Source of the DNA: Deltaproteobacteria bacterium
GTDB taxonomy: Bacteria; Desulfobacterota; Desulfarculia; Desulfarculales; Desulfarculaceae
Assembly: GCA_020444165.1 (NCBI GenBank)
Contig: JAHLLK010000035.1
Span: 1 to 56,892, forward strand
Reading direction: 5' to 3'
DNA length: 56,892 nucleotides
The translations under genes were made by a program, and so were the position numbers. Under the pieces are notes generated by a model. It worked only from the letters and a program-made list of their open reading frames with translations, was not told where the DNA came from and did not search any database. Below are positions 38,608 to 48,597 of this stretch, one piece after another; position 1 is the first letter of the stretch; each line of letters starts with the position of its first letter.

Positions 38608-39649
38608 GCTCCGGCGCCTCAGGGATGAAGACCGCGCGGTGGTGGCGGTCACGGTGGCCCTCCTCTTGACCGGTCTGGTGGGCATGGCCGGGGCCGCGGT
38701 GGATTTGGGCGTTCTCTATGCGGGGCGGAGCGAACTGCAGAACGCGGCCGACGCGGCGGCCCTGGCCGGAGCCAACACCCTTATCACCTACAACGCCAAC
38801 AACGAAGCCGTGGCCCAAGCCTCGGTGGGGGTGGCCACGGCCAAGGAGCTGGCCCTGGCCAACGAGGCCCTGGGAGTCTCCCTGACCCTTTTGGATCAGG
38901 ACATCACCATGGGCTTTTGGGACTTCGACACGGGCGACTTCGATCCGGACCGCACCGGTCCCAGCTCCAACCCCGACGACCTCACCGGCTTCGAGGTGCT
39001 CCTGCGGCGCGACGGGGTGGCCAACTCCCCGGTGGCCACTTTCTTCGCCGGCATCCTGGGCCTGGACCAAGTGGACCTCTCGGCCAGCAGCGTGGCGCTG
39101 CTGGGCTGGACGGGCGCGGTGCCCGAAGGCACGGTGGACCTGCCCATCGCGGTGGCCGAGGAGGCCATCAGCGACGGCGACAATCCCCTCTGCGGCACGG
39201 CCCTGGAGTTCCATCCCGAGAACGAGGAGAACGCCTCCTGGACCACCTTCTTCACCTGGCCAGCCAATGACAACACGGTGCGGGACTACGTGGACGGCAC
39301 TCTGCCCACTCCGCCCATCGCGGTGGGCGACGAGATCGCGCTGACCAACGGCACGCTCAGCCAGCAGACCTTCCAGCGGCTCATGGACCGTTTCGCGTCC
39401 ACGGCCGAGGACACCGACGGCGACGGCGAGCCGGACCACTGGCTGGTGACCCTGCCCGTGGTGCAGGCCGGCGCCAACTCGGGCTTCGTGGAGGTGGTGG
39501 GGTTCTGCCACTTCGTGATCACCGCGGTGGAGGACGCCCCGGAAAAGACCCTTTACGGCCATCTGCAGTGCGGCATGGTCATTCCCAACACCGAAACCGG
39601 GGGGGGCAACTACGGCACCCGGGCCACGGCCTCCAAGCTGGTCAGATAG
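38591..39649 (+). CDS. tadG: TadG-like pilus-associated protein
   Basis: A 352-residue protein with the TadG-type N-terminus: RAVVAVTVALLLTGLVGMAGAAVDLGVLYAGRSELQNAADAAALAGA is the 'TadE/TadG' membrane-anchored stalk. The C-terminal half is exported, with a DTDGDGEPDHW stretch resembling a dockerin/calcium-binding motif and two Cys pairs. The exact start is ATG 38591 (TTG at 38585 is an alternative). It probably works as a pilus tip or anchoring component; the von Willebrand domain often seen in TadG is not evident. Confidence 0.8.
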   Translation: MPWFTKLRRLRDEDRAVVAVTVALLLTGLVGMAGAAVDLGVLYAGRSELQNAADAAALAGANTLITYNANNEAVAQASVGVATAKELALANEALGVSLTLLDQDITMGFWDFDTGDFDPDRTGPSSNPDDLTGFEVLLRRDGVANSPVATFFAGILGLDQVDLSASSVALLGWTGAVPEGTVDLPIAVAEEAISDGDNPLCGTALEFHPENEENASWTTFFTWPANDNTVRDYVDGTLPTPPIAVGDEIALTNGTLSQQTFQRLMDRFASTAEDTDGDGEPDHWLVTLPVVQAGANSGFVEVVGFCHFVITAVEDAPEKTLYGHLQCGMVIPNTETGGGNYGTRATASKLVR

Positions 39650-39660
39650 GGGATGCGATC

Positions 39661-40806
39661 ATGAATCAAAACGAAAGTTCCGTGCTGGCTTGGCACCAGA
39701 CTCGGCAGGGCGGCGAAAAGCTGCGGAACCTGGTGGCGGGCTCGCCGCTGACCCGGCTGGCCGGCCTCGAGGCCTCCCAGGAGGAGTTCGAGCGCAAGGC
39801 CTTGCAGATGAAGCCGGATATCCTGTTTCTGGAGCTGCAGCACGGCATCAACGGCACCCATGACCTTATCCAGCGCCTGGGCCGCACCCTGCCCCGCAGC
39901 TTCATGGTGGTGCTGGCTGGCTCCCAGGCCCCCGATGACATCCTGACCGCCATGCGGCTGGGGGTGCGGGAGTACCTCACCGAACCCATGCCGCCCCAGG
40001 CCTTCAACGACGCGGTGCTCCGGCTCACCCGGGAGGTCTCCACGGCCGGCAAGCCCCAGGGCCGGGTGGTGTCGGTCATGGGGGTCAAGGGCGGGGTGGG
40101 CACCACCAGCGTGGCCGTGAGCCTGGCCTGGGCCATCAGCCGCGCGGTGAACCGGCAGATCGCCCTGGTGGACCTGGATCTCTCCACCGGCGACCTGGCC
40201 CACATGCTGGACCAGAACCCCCAGCGCAACATGTCCGACGTAGCCATCGACTTCGAGCGGGTGGACAGCGTGTTCCTGGACAGCCTCCTGGCCGAGATCA
40301 CCCCCAACCTCCGGCTGTTGGCCGCGCCGGACGATCCGGTGGCCGCCGAGGACATCACCGCGGCCCACGTGGACCGGGCCCTGGACCACCTGACCGACAC
40401 CCACAGCCTGGTAATCGCCGACCTGGCCAGCCGGTTGGACGAGGTGAGCCTGGCCGCCCTGGACCGCTCCACCAAGGTGATCCTCCTGATGGAGCCCACC
40501 GTGGTCTGCCTGAAGGCCACCCACCGCCTCCTCCGGCTGAGCCACCGCCTGTGGCAAAAGGCTGACAAGCTGTGCCTGGTGGTCAACCGCGAGGACTCCC
40601 AGGGCGCGGTGCCCCGGGCGGAGATCGAACGGGTGCTGGGCAAGAAGCCCCTGGCCTACCTGCCCAACGACACCCGCACCATCATGGAGGCGGCCAACGC
40701 CGGCCGCCCGGCGGTGCAAGACCGGCCCAAGGCCAAATGGTCCAAGAGCCTCGGCAAGCTGGCTGAAATCCTGAACGCTCACCTGGACGATGAGGCCGCG
40801 TCATGA
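39661..40806 (+). CDS. cpaE: Tad pilus polar-localization ATPase CpaE/TadZ
   Basis: A 381-residue fusion of an atypical receiver domain (residues ~20-125, lacking the usual phospho-Asp) and a MinD/ParA-like ATPase. The P-loop is [18 protein letters not shown], with Thr in place of Lys/Ser at the end as in Tad[14 protein letters not shown] and [12 protein letters not shown] are Walker B-like. It marks the pole and recruits the TadA ATPase. The ATG is preceded by GGGGAT; the frame extends 31 codons into tadG. Confidence 0.92.
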   Translation: MNQNESSVLAWHQTRQGGEKLRNLVAGSPLTRLAGLEASQEEFERKALQMKPDILFLELQHGINGTHDLIQRLGRTLPRSFMVVLAGSQAPDDILTAMRLGVREYLTEPMPPQAFNDAVLRLTREVSTAGKPQGRVVSVMGVKGGVGTTSVAVSLAWAISRAVNRQIALVDLDLSTGDLAHMLDQNPQRNMSDVAIDFERVDSVFLDSLLAEITPNLRLLAAPDDPVAAEDITAAHVDRALDHLTDTHSLVIADLASRLDEVSLAALDRSTKVILLMEPTVVCLKATHRLLRLSHRLWQKADKLCLVVNREDSQGAVPRAEIERVLGKKPLAYLPNDTRTIMEAANAGRPAVQDRPKAKWSKSLGKLAEILNAHLDDEAAS

Positions 40807-42164
40807 GTCTGAAGGAAATGTTGGGCGGCAACTCCAAGCTGGCCTTGGTGTCGGGCCAGGACTGGAGCAACGAGAAGCGGGACGTCACCCTGCAGGAGCT
40901 GAAGGGGCGGCTGCACCACAAGGTCATCGAGCAGATGGACCTGTCCCTGTTCGGCCAGGACGACGCCGCGCGCACCGAGGCCGAGCTGGATCAGGTGGTG
41001 CGCATGGTGCTGGGGGCCGAGAGCGAGCCCCTGTCCCAGAAGGAGCGCGAGGTCCTGCTCCACGAGATCAAGAACGAGGTCCTGGGCCTGGGCCCCCTGG
41101 AGCCCCTGTTGGCCGACCCCACGGTGAACGACATCCTGGTCAACAGCTTCAACCGGGTCTACGTGGAGCGCTCGGGCCGCCTGGAGCGGGCGAACTGCCG
41201 TTTCCGGGATGACCAGCACCTGCTCAAGATCATCGACAAGATCGCCAACTCGGTGGGGCGGCGCATCGACGAGTCCTCGCCCATGGTGGACGCCCGCCTG
41301 GCCGACGGCTCGCGGGTCAACGCCATCATCCCGCCCCTGGCCCTCGACGGCCCCTCGCTGTCCATCCGCAAGTTCGCGGTGGACCCCCTGAAGACCGAGG
41401 ACCTGATCCGGCTGGGCACCATCACCCCGGCCGTGGCCAAGCTCTTGGACGGCGTGGTCAAGGCGCGGCTCAACGTGCTCATCAGCGGCGGCACCGGCAC
41501 CGGCAAGACCACCATGCTGAACGTCATGAGCTCGTACATCCCCACCCACGAGCGCATCGTGACCATCGAGGACTCGGCGGAGCTGCAGCTCCAGCAGGAG
41601 CACGTGGTGCGCCTGGAGACCCGGCCGCCCAACATCGAGGGCTACGGCGAGGTCACCCTGCGGGACCTGGTCCGGAACTCGCTCCGTATGCGCCCCGACC
41701 GCATCGTGGTGGGCGAGGTGCGCGGCGGCGAGACCCTGGACATGATGCAGGCCATGAACACCGGCCACGACGGCAGCTTGACCACCGTCCACGCCAACAC
41801 CCCCCGCGACGCCCTGGCCCGGCTGGAGACCATGATTTCCATGGCCGGCCTGGACATCCCGGACAAGGCCATCCGGGGCCAGGTGGCCAGCGCCATTCAC
41901 ATCATCATCCAGTTGCAGCGGCTGTCCGACGGCACCCGGCGCCTGGTGAGCCTGCAGGAGCTGACCGGCATGGAAGGCGACACCGTGTCCATGCAGGAGA
42001 TCTTCAAGTTCACCCAGACCGGGGTGGACGCTCGGGGCGCGGTGCAGGGTCATTTCGGGCCCACCGGCATCCGGCCCCGCTGCTCGGACAAGCTGGCCGC
42101 CCACGGCATCAAGCTGGACGGGGAAATGTTCTCGGTCCGGCCGGGTTTGGGAGGCAGGCTATGA
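40803..42164 (+). CDS. cpaF: Tad pilus motor ATPase CpaF/TadA
   Basis: A 453-residue secretion ATPase. It has the N-terminal helical domain, then [19 protein letters not shown], the Walker [19 protein letters not shown], Asp box [13 protein letters not shown], Walker [14 protein letters not shown], and the His box [12 protein letters not shown]. Powers both extension and retraction in Tad systems. The ATG overlaps the cpaE stop (ATGA). Ordinary length. Confidence 0.97.
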   Translation: MSLKEMLGGNSKLALVSGQDWSNEKRDVTLQELKGRLHHKVIEQMDLSLFGQDDAARTEAELDQVVRMVLGAESEPLSQKEREVLLHEIKNEVLGLGPLEPLLADPTVNDILVNSFNRVYVERSGRLERANCRFRDDQHLLKIIDKIANSVGRRIDESSPMVDARLADGSRVNAIIPPLALDGPSLSIRKFAVDPLKTEDLIRLGTITPAVAKLLDGVVKARLNVLISGGTGTGKTTMLNVMSSYIPTHERIVTIEDSAELQLQQEHVVRLETRPPNIEGYGEVTLRDLVRNSLRMRPDRIVVGEVRGGETLDMMQAMNTGHDGSLTTVHANTPRDALARLETMISMAGLDIPDKAIRGQVASAIHIIIQLQRLSDGTRRLVSLQELTGMEGDTVSMQEIFKFTQTGVDARGAVQGHFGPTGIRPRCSDKLAAHGIKLDGEMFSVRPGLGGRL

Positions 42165-43123
42165 TCTGGGTCTTGTCCGGTGTCACTTTTCTCTCCCTGG
42201 TCTGCCTGGCCATGGCCTTGCAGTACCTGGTGTTCCGGCGGCAGGTGAAAAGGGCCGCCGCCACCCGGCTCCGGCTGAAGAAGCTGGAGCCCGAGGTGCT
42301 GGACACCAACGCGCTCATCACCAAGTACCTGAAGGAGCAGGGCGGCTCCGGCCTGGCCTCCAAGGCCATGCGGCTGTTGCCGGGGAGCCTGGACCTGCCG
42401 CTGTTCCTCCTGCAAGCCGGCAACCCCCTGACTCCCAGCGTGTTCATGCTCCTGGTGGCGGTCATGGGCCTGGGCGGCTTTGTGCTGGGCACCCTGCACT
42501 CCTCCCCCTGGGCCTCGCTGATCCTGGGCGGCGTGGCCGGCTGCGGCCCGGTCTGGTACGTCAAGCGCCTGCGCAACAAGCGGCTGGGCGCCTTTGAAGC
42601 CCAGTTCCCCGAGGCGGTGGACCTCATGGCCCGGGCGCTCAGGGCCGGGCACGGCTTCAGCACGGCGCTCCAGATGGTGGCCCAGGAGATGGAGGACCCG
42701 GTGGCCGAGGAGTTCGGCCGCACCTTTGCCGCCTACTCCTATGGCAAGAGCCTGGACGAGGCCCTGAACGAAATGGTCCGCCGGGTGGGCCTCAAGGACC
42801 TGAAGTTCTTCGCCACCGCGGTGATCATGCAGCGGGACACCGGCGGCAACTTGACCGAGATTCTGGACAACATCGGCTACCTGGTGCGGGAGCGCTTCCG
42901 CATGATGCGCCAGTTGAAGGCCATCTCGGCCCAGGGACGCCTTTCCGGCACCATTCTGTCCTGCCTGGCCCCCCTGCTCCTGGTGGCCCTGTGGTTTATC
43001 AGCCCCCATTACCTGGAGATGATGCTCACCCACCCCAAGGGCAAGGATTTGTTGATGGCCGGCCTGGGCTTCCAGCTTTTGGGCATGTACGTGATCCGGC
43101 GCATGGTCCGTTTCCATGACTGA
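42161..43123 (+). CDS. tadB: Tad inner-membrane platform protein TadB
   Basis: A 320-residue GspF-family platform protein with an N-terminal helix, a central helical cytoplasmic domain ([33 protein letters not shown], the T2SF signature), and two C-terminal membrane segments. It forms the inner-membrane base with TadC. The start overlaps cpaF by 4 nt (ATGA). Confidence 0.95.
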   Translation: MIWVLSGVTFLSLVCLAMALQYLVFRRQVKRAAATRLRLKKLEPEVLDTNALITKYLKEQGGSGLASKAMRLLPGSLDLPLFLLQAGNPLTPSVFMLLVAVMGLGGFVLGTLHSSPWASLILGGVAGCGPVWYVKRLRNKRLGAFEAQFPEAVDLMARALRAGHGFSTALQMVAQEMEDPVAEEFGRTFAAYSYGKSLDEALNEMVRRVGLKDLKFFATAVIMQRDTGGNLTEILDNIGYLVRERFRMMRQLKAISAQGRLSGTILSCLAPLLLVALWFISPHYLEMMLTHPKGKDLLMAGLGFQLLGMYVIRRMVRFHD

Positions 43124-43140
43124 GCCGAAAGAGAGACGCC

Positions 43141-44079
43141 ATGAACCTACCCGTTGATTTCAGCCTGTTCCTGGTGGCCCTCCTGGCGGCTGGCGCCTTG
43201 TTGTCCCTGGCCGGAGCGGGGGTGGCGGTGCTGCGGCGTTTCGACCCCGTCCAGCGCCGCCTGGCCCAGTTGGGGGACCTGTCTCCCCGGCAGAGCCTGA
43301 AGCCCCGGGGCAAGGGTTTCCGCAGCGCCTTGGAAAAGCTCCTGTCCATGCTGGCCACCCCGGCCCGTCCCAAGAAGGAATGGGAGGTCAGCAAGATCCG
43401 CCGGGACCTCACCCAAGCGGGCTTCTACTCCCCCACCGCGGTCAATGTCTATCTGGGCACCAAGATGGCCCTGGCCCTCCTGGCTCCCCTGGTGGTCTAC
43501 ACCTTCCCGGCCGTGCGGCAGCTCTCGGCCTCGGTGCTGGGCGTGGCCCTGGTGCTGGGGGCGAGCCTGGCCTTCCTCCTGCCCGGCTTCTTGCTGGAGG
43601 TTTTCACCGGCCGCCGCAAGGAGAGAATCACCAAGGAGCTGCCCGAGGTGATGGACCTGTTGGTCATCGCGGTGGAGGCCGGCCTGGGCCTGGACGCGGC
43701 CATCCGCCGGGTGGGGCGTGAGCTCTCCCTCAGCGCGCCGGTGTTCGCCCGGGAGCTGGGCGTGGTGTCCCTGGAGCTGAAGGCCGGTGTGGACCGGGAA
43801 AAGGCCCTCAAGAACCTGGCCGACCGTTGCGGGGTGGAGGAGGTGAGCGGCCTGGTGAGCATGCTGAACCAGGCCGACCGTTTCGGGGTCAGCGTGGGCC
43901 GCTCGCTCCGGGTGCACTCTGACACGGTGCGCACCAAGCGGCGCCAAAAGCTGGAAGAAAAGGCGGCCAAGGTGCCGCTGAAGCTGTTGTTCCCGGTGTT
44001 GTTCCTGATCTTCCCCGCCATCATGGTGGTCATGGCGGGCCCGGCCATCATCCGGGTTTCCGAAACCTTAGTGAAGTAG
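43141..44079 (+). CDS. tadC: Tad inner-membrane platform protein TadC
   Basis: A 312-residue GspF-family paralogue of TadB. It has KELPEVMDLLVIAVEAGLGLDAAIRRVG (T2SF motif), LADRCGVEEVSGLVSMLNQADRFG, and KVPLKLLFPVLFLIFPAIMVVMAGP as the final membrane pair. The N-terminal helix is LFLVALLAAGALLSLAGAGV. It forms the platform with TadB and lies 17 nt after it. Confidence 0.95.
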   Translation: MNLPVDFSLFLVALLAAGALLSLAGAGVAVLRRFDPVQRRLAQLGDLSPRQSLKPRGKGFRSALEKLLSMLATPARPKKEWEVSKIRRDLTQAGFYSPTAVNVYLGTKMALALLAPLVVYTFPAVRQLSASVLGVALVLGASLAFLLPGFLLEVFTGRRKERITKELPEVMDLLVIAVEAGLGLDAAIRRVGRELSLSAPVFARELGVVSLELKAGVDREKALKNLADRCGVEEVSGLVSMLNQADRFGVSVGRSLRVHSDTVRTKRRQKLEEKAAKVPLKLLFPVLFLIFPAIMVVMAGPAIIRVSETLVK

Positions 44080-44096
44080 GCCTTGGGAGGTGAGTC

Positions 44097-45596
44097 ATGA
44101 CTTCGCATAGTGGTCTCAAGCTGATCTCCTGCCTGCTCCTTTTGGCCGGGCTGGGGATCCTGACTGCGGGTTGCGCCGGCCACAACGAACCTGCCTCGGC
44201 TCGGGGGCTCACCCGGGACGAGCTGGACGAGATGATGGCCAAGCGGGACGCCCAGGAAGACGCGCGCCTGAACGGGGCCCAGGCCAAGGACCCCCTGGAG
44301 ATGGAGAAGCGCGGCGACGCCATGGTGATGGCGGGCAATCTGGAAGGTGCGCAGGTGCAGTATCAGCGCGCCGTCCTCCTGGCCCGGGACCCGGAGCAAA
44401 AGCCGCGTCTCCACGGCAAGATCGCCCAGCTCAGCCTGCAGGCCCGCCAGTTTCCCCAGGCGGAGAAGCTGTTCGAGAGCCTGACCCAGGACTTGCCGGG
44501 CAACGCCATGGTGTGGCAGGGTCTGGGCCTGGCCCAGCTGGGCCAGGGCGACCTCACCAAGGCCCAAAAGGCCCTGGAAAAGGCGGTGACCCGGCAACCC
44601 TCGCTCTGGAAGGCCCACAACGCCCTGGGCATCATCTACAACAGCCAAGGCAAGCCGGAGCAGGCTCTGGCCGCCTTTGACCAGGCGGTGGCCCAGGGCC
44701 CCCGGCTGGCCCAGCTTTACAACAACCGGGCCCTGGCCTATGTGGTGCTGAACCACCTGGACCAGGCCGAAGCCGATTTCCGGCAGGCCCTGAACCTGGA
44801 CCCCAATTTCAAGCTGGCCAGCAACAACCTGGCCCTGCTCTTGGCCCGCCGGGGCAACCTGCCCGGGGCGTTCCAAGCCTTTGCCCAGGCCAACGGCGAG
44901 CCCCAGGCCCACAACAACCTGGGCGTGTGGCTGGCTTGGCAGGGCTCCTATGCCCAGGCGGTCGAACAGTTCAAAAACGCCCTGATGGCCATGCCCCGCT
45001 ACTACCCCCTGGCCGACAGCCACTTGGCCCAGTTGGCTGCCCGGGGCATCTCCCCGGCCTATAGCGACGACACACCCCAGGCGGCCGCCCGCAGTTTGAG
45101 CCAGGGCCGGCCCCCGCTGAGCCTGCCCGGGCCGGCTGCCCCGCCGGGTGCCCCACCGGTCTGGGGACCCGACGCCGCGGCCAAGCCGGCTCCGGCTTCC
45201 CCGGCCGCTACGATCGCCCCGGCGGCTGGCTCGCCCGAGGCCTCCTGGGCGCCCGGCCCGGCCGCGGCGGAGCAGGCCCAGTCCCCGGCCGAGATGCAGT
45301 CCGCCGAGAGAATCTTCGGCGAGGAGCAGGGTCGCCAAGCCCGGCCGCCCGGGCCGGCCTCGCCGGCCTTGGCCATGGCCCCGGCGACCCGGGTCCAGGC
45401 CAGGGCCAGCGGGATGATCCCCCCGGCCCCCGGCGAGACCGCGGCCTGGCAGGAAGAGAGCGAATCCGGGGTGGCCTATGCCATGACCCCGCCGCCCCAG
45501 CCGGTCAAGACCATGCCGGCCCGCTTCCAGGAGTCCCGGGCCAGTTTCGACCGGGCGGAGAAGATCTGGCGGGGCAGCATCCCGGTGCAGCCCTAG
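44097..45596 (+). CDS. tadD: TadD-like TPR lipoprotein
   Basis: A 499-residue lipoprotein: the signal ends LTAGCAG (lipobox). The N-terminal half holds about five TPR units (for example HNALGIIYNSQGKPEQALAAFDQA and YNNRALAYVVLNHLDQAEADF). TadD proteins stabilize the CpaC secretin. The C-terminal ~200 residues are an unusual low-complexity Pro/Ala-rich extension not normally present in the ~250-residue TadD. This is the last gene of the Tad operon. Confidence 0.88.
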   Translation: MTSHSGLKLISCLLLLAGLGILTAGCAGHNEPASARGLTRDELDEMMAKRDAQEDARLNGAQAKDPLEMEKRGDAMVMAGNLEGAQVQYQRAVLLARDPEQKPRLHGKIAQLSLQARQFPQAEKLFESLTQDLPGNAMVWQGLGLAQLGQGDLTKAQKALEKAVTRQPSLWKAHNALGIIYNSQGKPEQALAAFDQAVAQGPRLAQLYNNRALAYVVLNHLDQAEADFRQALNLDPNFKLASNNLALLLARRGNLPGAFQAFAQANGEPQAHNNLGVWLAWQGSYAQAVEQFKNALMAMPRYYPLADSHLAQLAARGISPAYSDDTPQAAARSLSQGRPPLSLPGPAAPPGAPPVWGPDAAAKPAPASPAATIAPAAGSPEASWAPGPAAAEQAQSPAEMQSAERIFGEEQGRQARPPGPASPALAMAPATRVQARASGMIPPAPGETAAWQEESESGVAYAMTPPPQPVKTMPARFQESRASFDRAEKIWRGSIPVQP

Positions 45597-45622
45597 GCTT
45601 TCCCCCGCGACCCCAGCCCCCT

Positions 45623-45691
45623 CGCCGGCCGCTTATCCCCGGCCGGCGCTCCCTCCCCAAGTACGGCCCCCCTGCCACCGGCAGGGGGGCC
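45623..45691 (+). terminator. two hairpins after the Tad operon
   Basis: CGCCGGCC/GGCCGGCG (45623-45630, 45641-45648) and GGCCCCCCTGCC/GGCAGGGGGGCC (45665-45676, 45680-45691, 12 bp, 3-nt loop) follow the tadD stop. No T-run follows, so these could be Rho-assisted or mRNA-stabilizing rather than intrinsic terminators. Confidence 0.6.
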
Positions 45692-45694
45692 TAA

Positions 45695-45952
45695 ACCCGG
45701 ATAATTCATGAAGACCGGGCGTCCGGCTTCGCCAGATGTCCGCCGGCTTCATTGCGGACTTCGCTCCAACCTCGACCTGGTTTTGGCTACGCCTCTCGGT
45801 TGTCGCTTGTCCGTCGCCTGGCCGGCGGACATCGGCTGTGCCGGTCCACGGTACAAAAAGTGAACCGCCAAATCGGAGAATGTCAGCTAAAAACCCGGCC
45901 CAGATCAGTCTGTTGTCGAGGTAGGCACCCGGCCCCCTTGAAATATCCGGGT
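45695..45952. repeat. MITE-like element with inverted ends
   Basis: The left end ACCCGGATAATTCATGAAGA then CCGGGCGTCC (45695-45724) and the right end (45921-45952) are imperfect inverted copies: 22 of 30 positions agree, with ACCCGGATA and CCGGG exact. No coding frame inside and no transposase nearby. Likely mobilized in trans in the past. A solo end of the same type lies at 13588-13621. Confidence 0.6.
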
Positions 45953-45986
45953 AATTTTTTCTCCTCCGTGCTTCCTCCCGGCCGGC

Positions 45987-46014
45987 TTGACTTCCCGCCC
46001 GGGGTGCTTATTTT
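45987..46014 (+). promoter_or_regulatory. candidate promoter of dnaJ
   Basis: TTGACT (45987-45992), 16 nt, TATTTT (46009-46014). The downstream leader is about 130 nt. No CIRCE-type heat-shock dyad is visible. Confidence 0.35.
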
Positions 46015-46148
46015 TTTTACAGCAAACTGTATTATCAAAATCAAAGACTTAGACGGGAGCACCGCGACAGCTCCCGCGGGATGAGCCGGGGGGCTGGACG
46101 GCGCCAGGCCGGGAGGCAATGCTGCCGGGAGAGGGGAGATTTCGCGGC

Positions 46149-47216
46149 ATGGCGAGCAAAAGGTGCTACTACGAGGTGTTGGGCGTCACTCCGGACAGCA
46201 GCCCCGCGGAGCTGAAGGCCGCCTACCGCCGCCTGGCCCTGCAACTGCACCCTGACCGCCACCCCGGGTCCGCTGGCTCGGAGGAGTGCTTCCGGGAGTG
46301 CGCCGAGGCCTATGAGGTGCTTTCCGATCCCTGCAAACGCGGGATTTACGACCTCTTGGGCCACGAAGGCCTGGCCGGCTGCGGCCATCAGGGCTTTCAG
46401 GGCCTGGAGGACGTGTTCAATCACTTCAACGAACTGTTTGAGGACTTCTTCGGCTGCAACCAAAGTTCGCAGGAAGCCGGCGGCGACCAGCGGGCCGAGC
46501 TGACCCTGGAGCTGGAAGACGCGGTGTGCGGCCGCCAGGCCGCAGTGGAGCTTACCCGCCTGGTGCCCTGCCCGGCCTGCGGAGGGCAAGGCACCACCGC
46601 GAAGGAGCCGCCCCCCGTGTGCCCCGCCTGCGGAGGCAAGGGCCGCACCGCGCCCGGACCGGGCTTTTTCAAGCTGCCCACCACCTGCCCCACCTGCCAG
46701 GGCCGGGGCCGGCGGAACCCCCACCCCTGTCTGAGGTGCCGGGGCGAGGGCCGGGTGCCGCGGCATTGCGAGATCTGTTTCAAGGTGCCGCCCGGCGTCC
46801 AGGAAGGCACCCGGCTGCGCCTCCGCGGCAAGGGCGACGCCGGGCGCTGGGGCGCGCCGCCCGGCGACCTCTACGTCACCCTGCACCTGGCGCCCCATGC
46901 GACGTTCTCCCGGGTGGGGGACGACCTGATCTGGCCCCTGCCCCTGCATTTCGCCCAGGCGGCCCTGGGCTGGCGCGGCGAGGTGCCCCTGCCGGGCGGC
47001 GGCGCCCTGGAGGTGGAGCTGCCTCCGGGCCTGCCTGCGGGCCATGAACTCCGCCTGGCCGGCCGCGGCGTGCCCCACCTCAAGGGCGGCGGCCGGGGGG
47101 ACTTGGTGGTGCGCCTGGTGCTGGGCCATTCCGCCGAACTCTCCCCCCGCCAGCGCCAACTTCTGGAGGAGTTCCTGGCCCTGGAAAAGGGTGGCAACGG
47201 CCGCGGCAAACCCTGA
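46149..47216 (+). CDS. dnaJ: DnaJ co-chaperone
   Basis: A 355-residue type I J-protein that stimulates DnaK. The J domain is CYYEVLGVTPDSSPAELKAAYRRLA with HPD in LHPDRHPG. A short acidic/Phe-rich linker follows, then four CxxCxGxG-type zinc repeats (CPACGGQG, CPACGGKG, CPTCQGRG, CLRCRGEG) and the C-terminal substrate-binding domain (GTRLRLRGKGDAG, GDLYVTLHLAPH). ATG 46149 is the family start; an upstream ATG would add ten residues. No dnaK or grpE is adjacent, so this may be a second, stand-alone DnaJ. Confidence 0.93.
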   Translation: MASKRCYYEVLGVTPDSSPAELKAAYRRLALQLHPDRHPGSAGSEECFRECAEAYEVLSDPCKRGIYDLLGHEGLAGCGHQGFQGLEDVFNHFNELFEDFFGCNQSSQEAGGDQRAELTLELEDAVCGRQAAVELTRLVPCPACGGQGTTAKEPPPVCPACGGKGRTAPGPGFFKLPTTCPTCQGRGRRNPHPCLRCRGEGRVPRHCEICFKVPPGVQEGTRLRLRGKGDAGRWGAPPGDLYVTLHLAPHATFSRVGDDLIWPLPLHFAQAALGWRGEVPLPGGGALEVELPPGLPAGHELRLAGRGVPHLKGGGRGDLVVRLVLGHSAELSPRQRQLLEEFLALEKGGNGRGKP

Positions 47217-47359
47217 ACCCCGGCAGGCCTGCTTTTCGCACCCAAAAAATATCCAGATCGCGCGGCATTGCCGCGCCCGGCCTTTCCTGGCGCGGTGTGA
47301 TCTGGCAAACTGGACTCCTGCCGTCCGGCGGCGTCAACCGTTAGCGGAAAGGAGTTCCC

Positions 47360-48364
47360 ATGCCTGAACCTGGTCCCACTAATTCCCTGACCGACGTGCC
47401 CGGCCTCCTGGTGGGCCAGCATACCTCCGCGGCGGATTTCTCCGGGGTCTCCGTGGTGCTCTGCCCCCAGGGCGCCGTGGCCGGGGTGGACGTGCGCGGC
47501 TCGGCCCCGGGCACCCGGGAGACCGACCTCCTGGACCCCATCAACCTGGTGCAGGAGGCCCACGCCGTGGTACTCTCCGGCGGTTCGGTGTACGGCCTGG
47601 CCGCGGCCGACGGTGTCGTGCGCTGGCTGGCCGGCCGGGGCCTCGGCTTCCCCCTGGAGAACGGCCAGGTGGCCCCCATCGTGCCCGCCGCCGTGCTCTA
47701 CGACCTGGGCCGGGGTCCGGACTTCGTGCCCCCGGTGGGGCCCGAATGGGGCCGCGCGGCCGCCGAGGCGGCCACGGATGCGGGCGTGACCCCGGGCTGC
47801 TTTGGCGCGGGCACCGGTGCGGTGGCCGGCGGCCTCAAGGGCGGGCTCGGCTCGGCCAGCCAGGTGCTGGCCAGCGGCCTCACCGTGGGAGCCCTGGTGG
47901 CCGTGAATTCCCTGGGCTCGGTGATCAATCCGGCCAGCGGCCTGGCTTGGGAGCTGAGCCTGGAACTGGCCCACGAATTCGGGCCGGCCGGCCGACGCGC
48001 GGTGCGCCTGCCCGCCCCCGACCCCGGCGCCCCCGCGGCCAACACCACCATCGCCGTGGTGGCCACCGACGCCAAACTCACCAAGGCCCAGGCCAAAAAA
48101 GTGGCCCAAATGGCCCAGGATGGCCTGGCCCGGGCCATCCGCCCGGCCCACACCATGTTCGACGGCGACACCGTGTTCTGCCTGGCCACCGGCCAACAAG
48201 ACCTCCCCGCCCAGGAAGGCTTCTTCCTGGCCACCCAAGCCGTGTCCCTCAACGAGGTGGGCCACGCCGCCGCCGACTGCCTCTCCCGGGCCATCATCCG
48301 GGCCGTCCTGACCGCCACCAGCGCCGGCAACTTCCCCGCCCACCAGGACCTGCCGGCTTTTTAG
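47360..48364 (+). CDS. P1 family self-processing peptidase (DmpA/NylC-like)
   Basis: A 334-residue N-terminal-nucleophile hydrolase. VLSGGSVYGLAAADGV, GCFGAGTGAVAGGLKGG and NSLGSVINP are family signatures. The chain probably cleaves itself before the nucleophile in ANTTIAVVATDAKLTK (Asn228-Thr229), as in NylC-type members; the DmpA type uses Gly-Ser. Activities known in the family include D-amino-peptide and 6-aminohexanoate oligomer hydrolysis; the natural substrate is unknown. AAAGGAG precedes ATG. It stands alone and is followed by palindrome copy 2. Confidence 0.88.
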   Translation: MPEPGPTNSLTDVPGLLVGQHTSAADFSGVSVVLCPQGAVAGVDVRGSAPGTRETDLLDPINLVQEAHAVVLSGGSVYGLAAADGVVRWLAGRGLGFPLENGQVAPIVPAAVLYDLGRGPDFVPPVGPEWGRAAAEAATDAGVTPGCFGAGTGAVAGGLKGGLGSASQVLASGLTVGALVAVNSLGSVINPASGLAWELSLELAHEFGPAGRRAVRLPAPDPGAPAANTTIAVVATDAKLTKAQAKKVAQMAQDGLARAIRPAHTMFDGDTVFCLATGQQDLPAQEGFFLATQAVSLNEVGHAAADCLSRAIIRAVLTATSAGNFPAHQDLPAF

Positions 48365-48380
48365 GCTGCGCTTCGCGGGA

Positions 48381-48452
48381 ATGTGGGGGGAAGGGCCCTT
48401 TTTTGAAAAAAAGGGCCCTTCCCCCCACACCCCCCATCCCCCAAAAAACTTT
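48381..48452. repeat. dispersed G-rich palindrome, copy 2 (reverse orientation)
   Basis: A 22-bp hairpin GTGGGGGGAAGGGCCCTTTTTT (48383-48404) with its complement (48407-48428), followed by CACCCCCCATCCCCCAAAAAACTTT. Read in reverse it aligns to copy 1 (26487-26558) along its whole length. In the stem, GGGGAC/GTCCCC of copy 1 is replaced by GGGCCC/GGGCCC here, a paired change that keeps the helix. Confidence 0.85.
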
Positions 48453-48561
48453 AGTGTTTTTGGCTAGCAAGCCTGCCTGCTAAGCGAACCAACGACCTGC
48501 CCCCCTCCCAACTTCTTGCCCTGCCTGGTCAAAAATCTCTTGCAAAGCTCCCTCCAACCCC

Positions 48562-48587
48562 TATATTTGAACATGTGTTCATATATT
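48562..48587. promoter_or_regulatory. ArsR/SmtB-type operator, 12-2-12
   Basis: TATATTTGAACA-TG-TGTTCATATATT (48562-48587) is a nearly perfect 12-2-12 dyad, the known operator form for ArsR/SmtB repressors (core TGAACA..TGTTCA). It ends 10 nt before the repressor GTG, so binding would block its own transcription and that of the downstream permease. Confidence 0.85.
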
Positions 48588-48597
48588 GGAGCGTGAA

